Below, piece after piece: positions 61,585 to 64,000 of a stretch of 64,000 nt of DNA. Location of the stretch: the NCBI GenBank assembly GCA_030141605.1, contig JAQGDQ010000302.1, forward strand, positions 122,001 to 186,000. The letters are read 5' to 3'. The notes beneath the pieces were generated by a model. That model was given only the letters and a program-made list of their open reading frames with translations, had not been told where the DNA came from and searched no databases. Origin of the DNA: Tubiluchus corallicola (taxonomy: Eukaryota > Priapulida > Priapulimorpha > Priapulimorphida > Tubiluchidae). Positions within the stretch are counted from its first letter, which is position 1. Each line of letters opens with the position of its first letter. The position numbers were made by a program, and so were the translations under genes.

Positions 61585-63200
61585 AACATGTCCAAAGCAA
61601 GGGAAAACATCAAACAAGTCCAAAGGACACTTCAATAAATCATCCGTTTATTTCTGATCTGTCCGCGCAAGAATCACGGCAATTCGCGGACTCGACTCGT
61701 CCGCAGCTGTGAGTTTACATAATCATGTTATAGGAATTCAAACAGGGTACATACTGACTTCAAAATTAATCTGTGCCTGCTAGCAAGAATGTACTGTTAA
61801 ACATCTTCAACGTGTAACCACTATCTGATTGATTTTTTTAAATTTACAATCATTTAAAATACAGTAGAAAATGGTATTAAAGGAACGAAAGAGGAATCGC
61901 ACCGAAGGAAAACACCTGACAAGAACCAGCCTTTTTAACATCACTTAATAACTGAAGCTGCCATGATGCTTTGTAAGATTGCGATGTCCAAAAGCAGGCA
62001 CATTAGGAAGATCAGAGCAGAATGCAAATAAAATCCTAATATCATTACAAGGATCCTTCGAGGCATGAGTGTCATTCAAGGTTTCTTTGGACGTCTTACA
62101 ATACAAGTCAATCTTATTATATAATGCATGAGACTGGCAATCTCTTATTCCAATAAAATTATTTAGCGGATATTGTAGGATAGTTAAAATATTTTTTCGT
62201 TATAACTCTTGATCGTTTGAAATAACGTCACGAATAATCTCATTCACTTCGCCTATTGCTATAAATGGGTCTAACCTGCATCGTTCATTTGTGCTTTTGT
62301 TTTTTAACACACTGCGTTACGAACCATAATGCAACCGGATCCAGTTTTTGAATGATTCAGAAAACTATTTCATGCCTCACGCCAAAAAACGGCTTACAAA
62401 AGACGCCTTGTGGCTTACGGATTATGGATTTTGGCTCGTTTCTTACGGCTTTCTCAGTGTGACACGGGCCTTACGTGCCTAGCATATTTGCCTAAATCAC
62501 TTAATTTCACAGATTCAATGCCTAAATAGCATAAAACGGGATTGTTTTTAACAAATAATCGAAGTTCATATAGCAGATCAGGAAACCACTAAATAGCGAA
62601 TACGAATAAGCACAATTTTAGATGTCACACACTATTCGACAAATTAAACTCAATCCATATTTTTTAATATTTTACAATAACTTACAATATTTTTCTGATG
62701 TGCTATTCTTAACCACTTTGTAATCATTTTTTATAACCATCATCATCGTCGTCATCGTCAACATATAACCATCATCATCGTCGTCATCGTCAACATAATT
62801 ATCATCAACAACAACAACACATCATCATGTTACTGGTCATTATGTCCAAACAAAATAATATTCAATATACTGAAATTTTCCCGGAAATGATTATATTAGA
62901 TTGGTCAGTTATTTTCTAAAATTGCTGATCACGAAAAAAGCTATACTTCATAGATAAATCTTCCCGTGGAGAAGATTTCTCCTAACAGAAGTTGCCAATT
63001 CACAGATTTGCTTACAAGTGGAGCTTCCAAGGTTAGAGAGGGTTACTCAGCAGTGTGTAAAATAGTCTTTATTTGGTCACGTTTTCAACTATCGTACATA
63101 TTCTTGCATGTTTTGTTTGTATGTTAGCGCACCAAACTAGAAAATATTCTCCATAACTTTAGATCGTTACTAAGAAATAACAAAAGGAGCTTAAAGTTTA
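61585..63200. other. Region without recognised gene
   Basis: AT-rich apart from a GC-richer patch near 61660-61715. The text around 62395-62475 (CTTACGG repeats, GTGTGACACGGGCCTTA) looks like a DNA-transposon end without a partner. Confidence 0.4.
62733..62796. repeat. 32-bp repeat, two units, CAT/CGT rich
   Basis: ATAACCATCATCATCGTCGT at 62733 recurs at 62765, followed by ACA/CAA simple repeats. Confidence 0.9.
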
Positions 63201-63209
63201 GGGTTACAG

Positions 63210-63715
63210 GTAGTATGGCTATCAGAAGCAAGGCCAAAACTTCAGTTTATGCACTCAAAAGTCAAAACTCAACAGTGTCCATCTTTAATGTATGTATGAT
63301 ACTTTTTCAAAGACCAATTTACACACTCGAAAGTAAATTGAAACCTCACTTTAAATCTGCGATACTTTTCAACGGTCAGTTAGCACACAACAAAATAGAG
63401 TCTTCGCTTTAAATCCACAATGCTTTTTTCAGAAGCTAGGTTACAAATTTGTAACAAAATGAATCTTCCTTTCTAATGTTTAATCTATACATTTTTAGAG
63501 GCCAGTTTACAATTTATCGTTAAACCGAGTCTTCACTTATTTTTCAGCCCTGGGCCAATGCTACATATACACATTCATAGCTGAAGCGAGTTTTCAATTT
63601 ATACCTACATTAATTTTTCAGAGACCAGTTTACAAATTCATAACTAAACTGGGTCTTCGTTTCTAAACTGTGCTACTTTTTGAGGTTAGTTTCCTCACTC
63701 ACAGTTTTGCACCTT
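63210..63715. repeat. Degenerate tandem repeat, about 75-80 bp units
   Basis: Recurring pattern TTTTTCAGAGACCAGTTTAC, AAATTCATAACTAAACTG, GTCTTCGTTT across about six diverged units. Short frames here are by-products. Confidence 0.7.
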
Positions 63716-64000
63716 TTGTTTCATTTTCTGTTGTGTCAGTCTTATACAGTCTTAGAGATTCATCTGAGCTTTAACTCCTGCCTAACCTCTGGCAATTACA
63801 TTCTATAATTAGTACCGACGCTTCTACATACGAAATATTGATACAGAATATAATTATGGACTGAATTCAAATGAAGAAATCAATGTTTACCTGCTTACAT
63901 TCAAGTTGTCAGTAATACTCATTTGTTCTCTACTAATACTCTCGTTATATCTCTTTGTATAATTAATTTTTTTATTACCTCCCATCATCTCTCATTCAAT

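Noticed and set aside
61565-61715. Plus-strand open frame ending near GTGAGT with acceptor-like TTTTAG
   Set aside because: GC patch next to a repeat boundary; the frame ends in a stop and has no homology.

Overview
The window is nuclear DNA from an animal. It is AT-rich, with short exons, canonical GT-AG introns, non-LTR and DNA-transposon debris and many tandem repeats. The two real genes are animal proteins: a TRPM-type cation channel and the synaptic vesicle priming factor UNC13 (Munc13). I cannot name the lineage from the sequence. Introns of roughly 300-3000 bases suggest a non-vertebrate metazoan rather than a compact fungal or protist genome.

Layout. (1) 1-5560, plus strand: the last four coding exons and 3'UTR of a TRPM channel. 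The visible part holds the C-terminal coiled coil and a disordered tail, with no alpha-kinase domain; the pore lies left of the window. (2) 6754-46214, minus strand: an UNC13 gene, tail-to-tail with TRPM. I placed 33 exons, 32 per transcript because two are alternatives. Every junction keeps phase, and they give about 1239 residues ending at TGA 8236-8238. Domain order is IDSMP linker, C1 zinc finger, C2B, MUN and C2C. The N-terminal exons upstream of 46214 were not found. (3) 46215-64000: no intact gene recognised. This part holds a perfect 256-bp tandem duplication, two decayed plus-strand copies of a collagen galactosyltransferase (COLGALT/GLT25) gene, a dead 5'-truncated LINE on the minus strand, a 540-bp tandem duplication whose second copy carries an amplified 82-bp core, and degenerate minisatellites.

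The most interesting signal is a pair of homologous UNC13 exons (38710-38800 and 38875-38953). They have identical entry and exit phases, are separated by only 74 bp, and frameshift if joined together. This is the signature of mutually exclusive exons in the linker just before the C1 domain. The intron on their 5' side carries about 28 copies of a 58-bp satellite containing palindromes. UNC13 introns also hold two short elements with hAT-type 8-bp target duplications and one longer element with clear terminal inverted repeats.

All gene models come from reading splice sites, reading frames and remembered family sequences. No alignment or transcript data were available.
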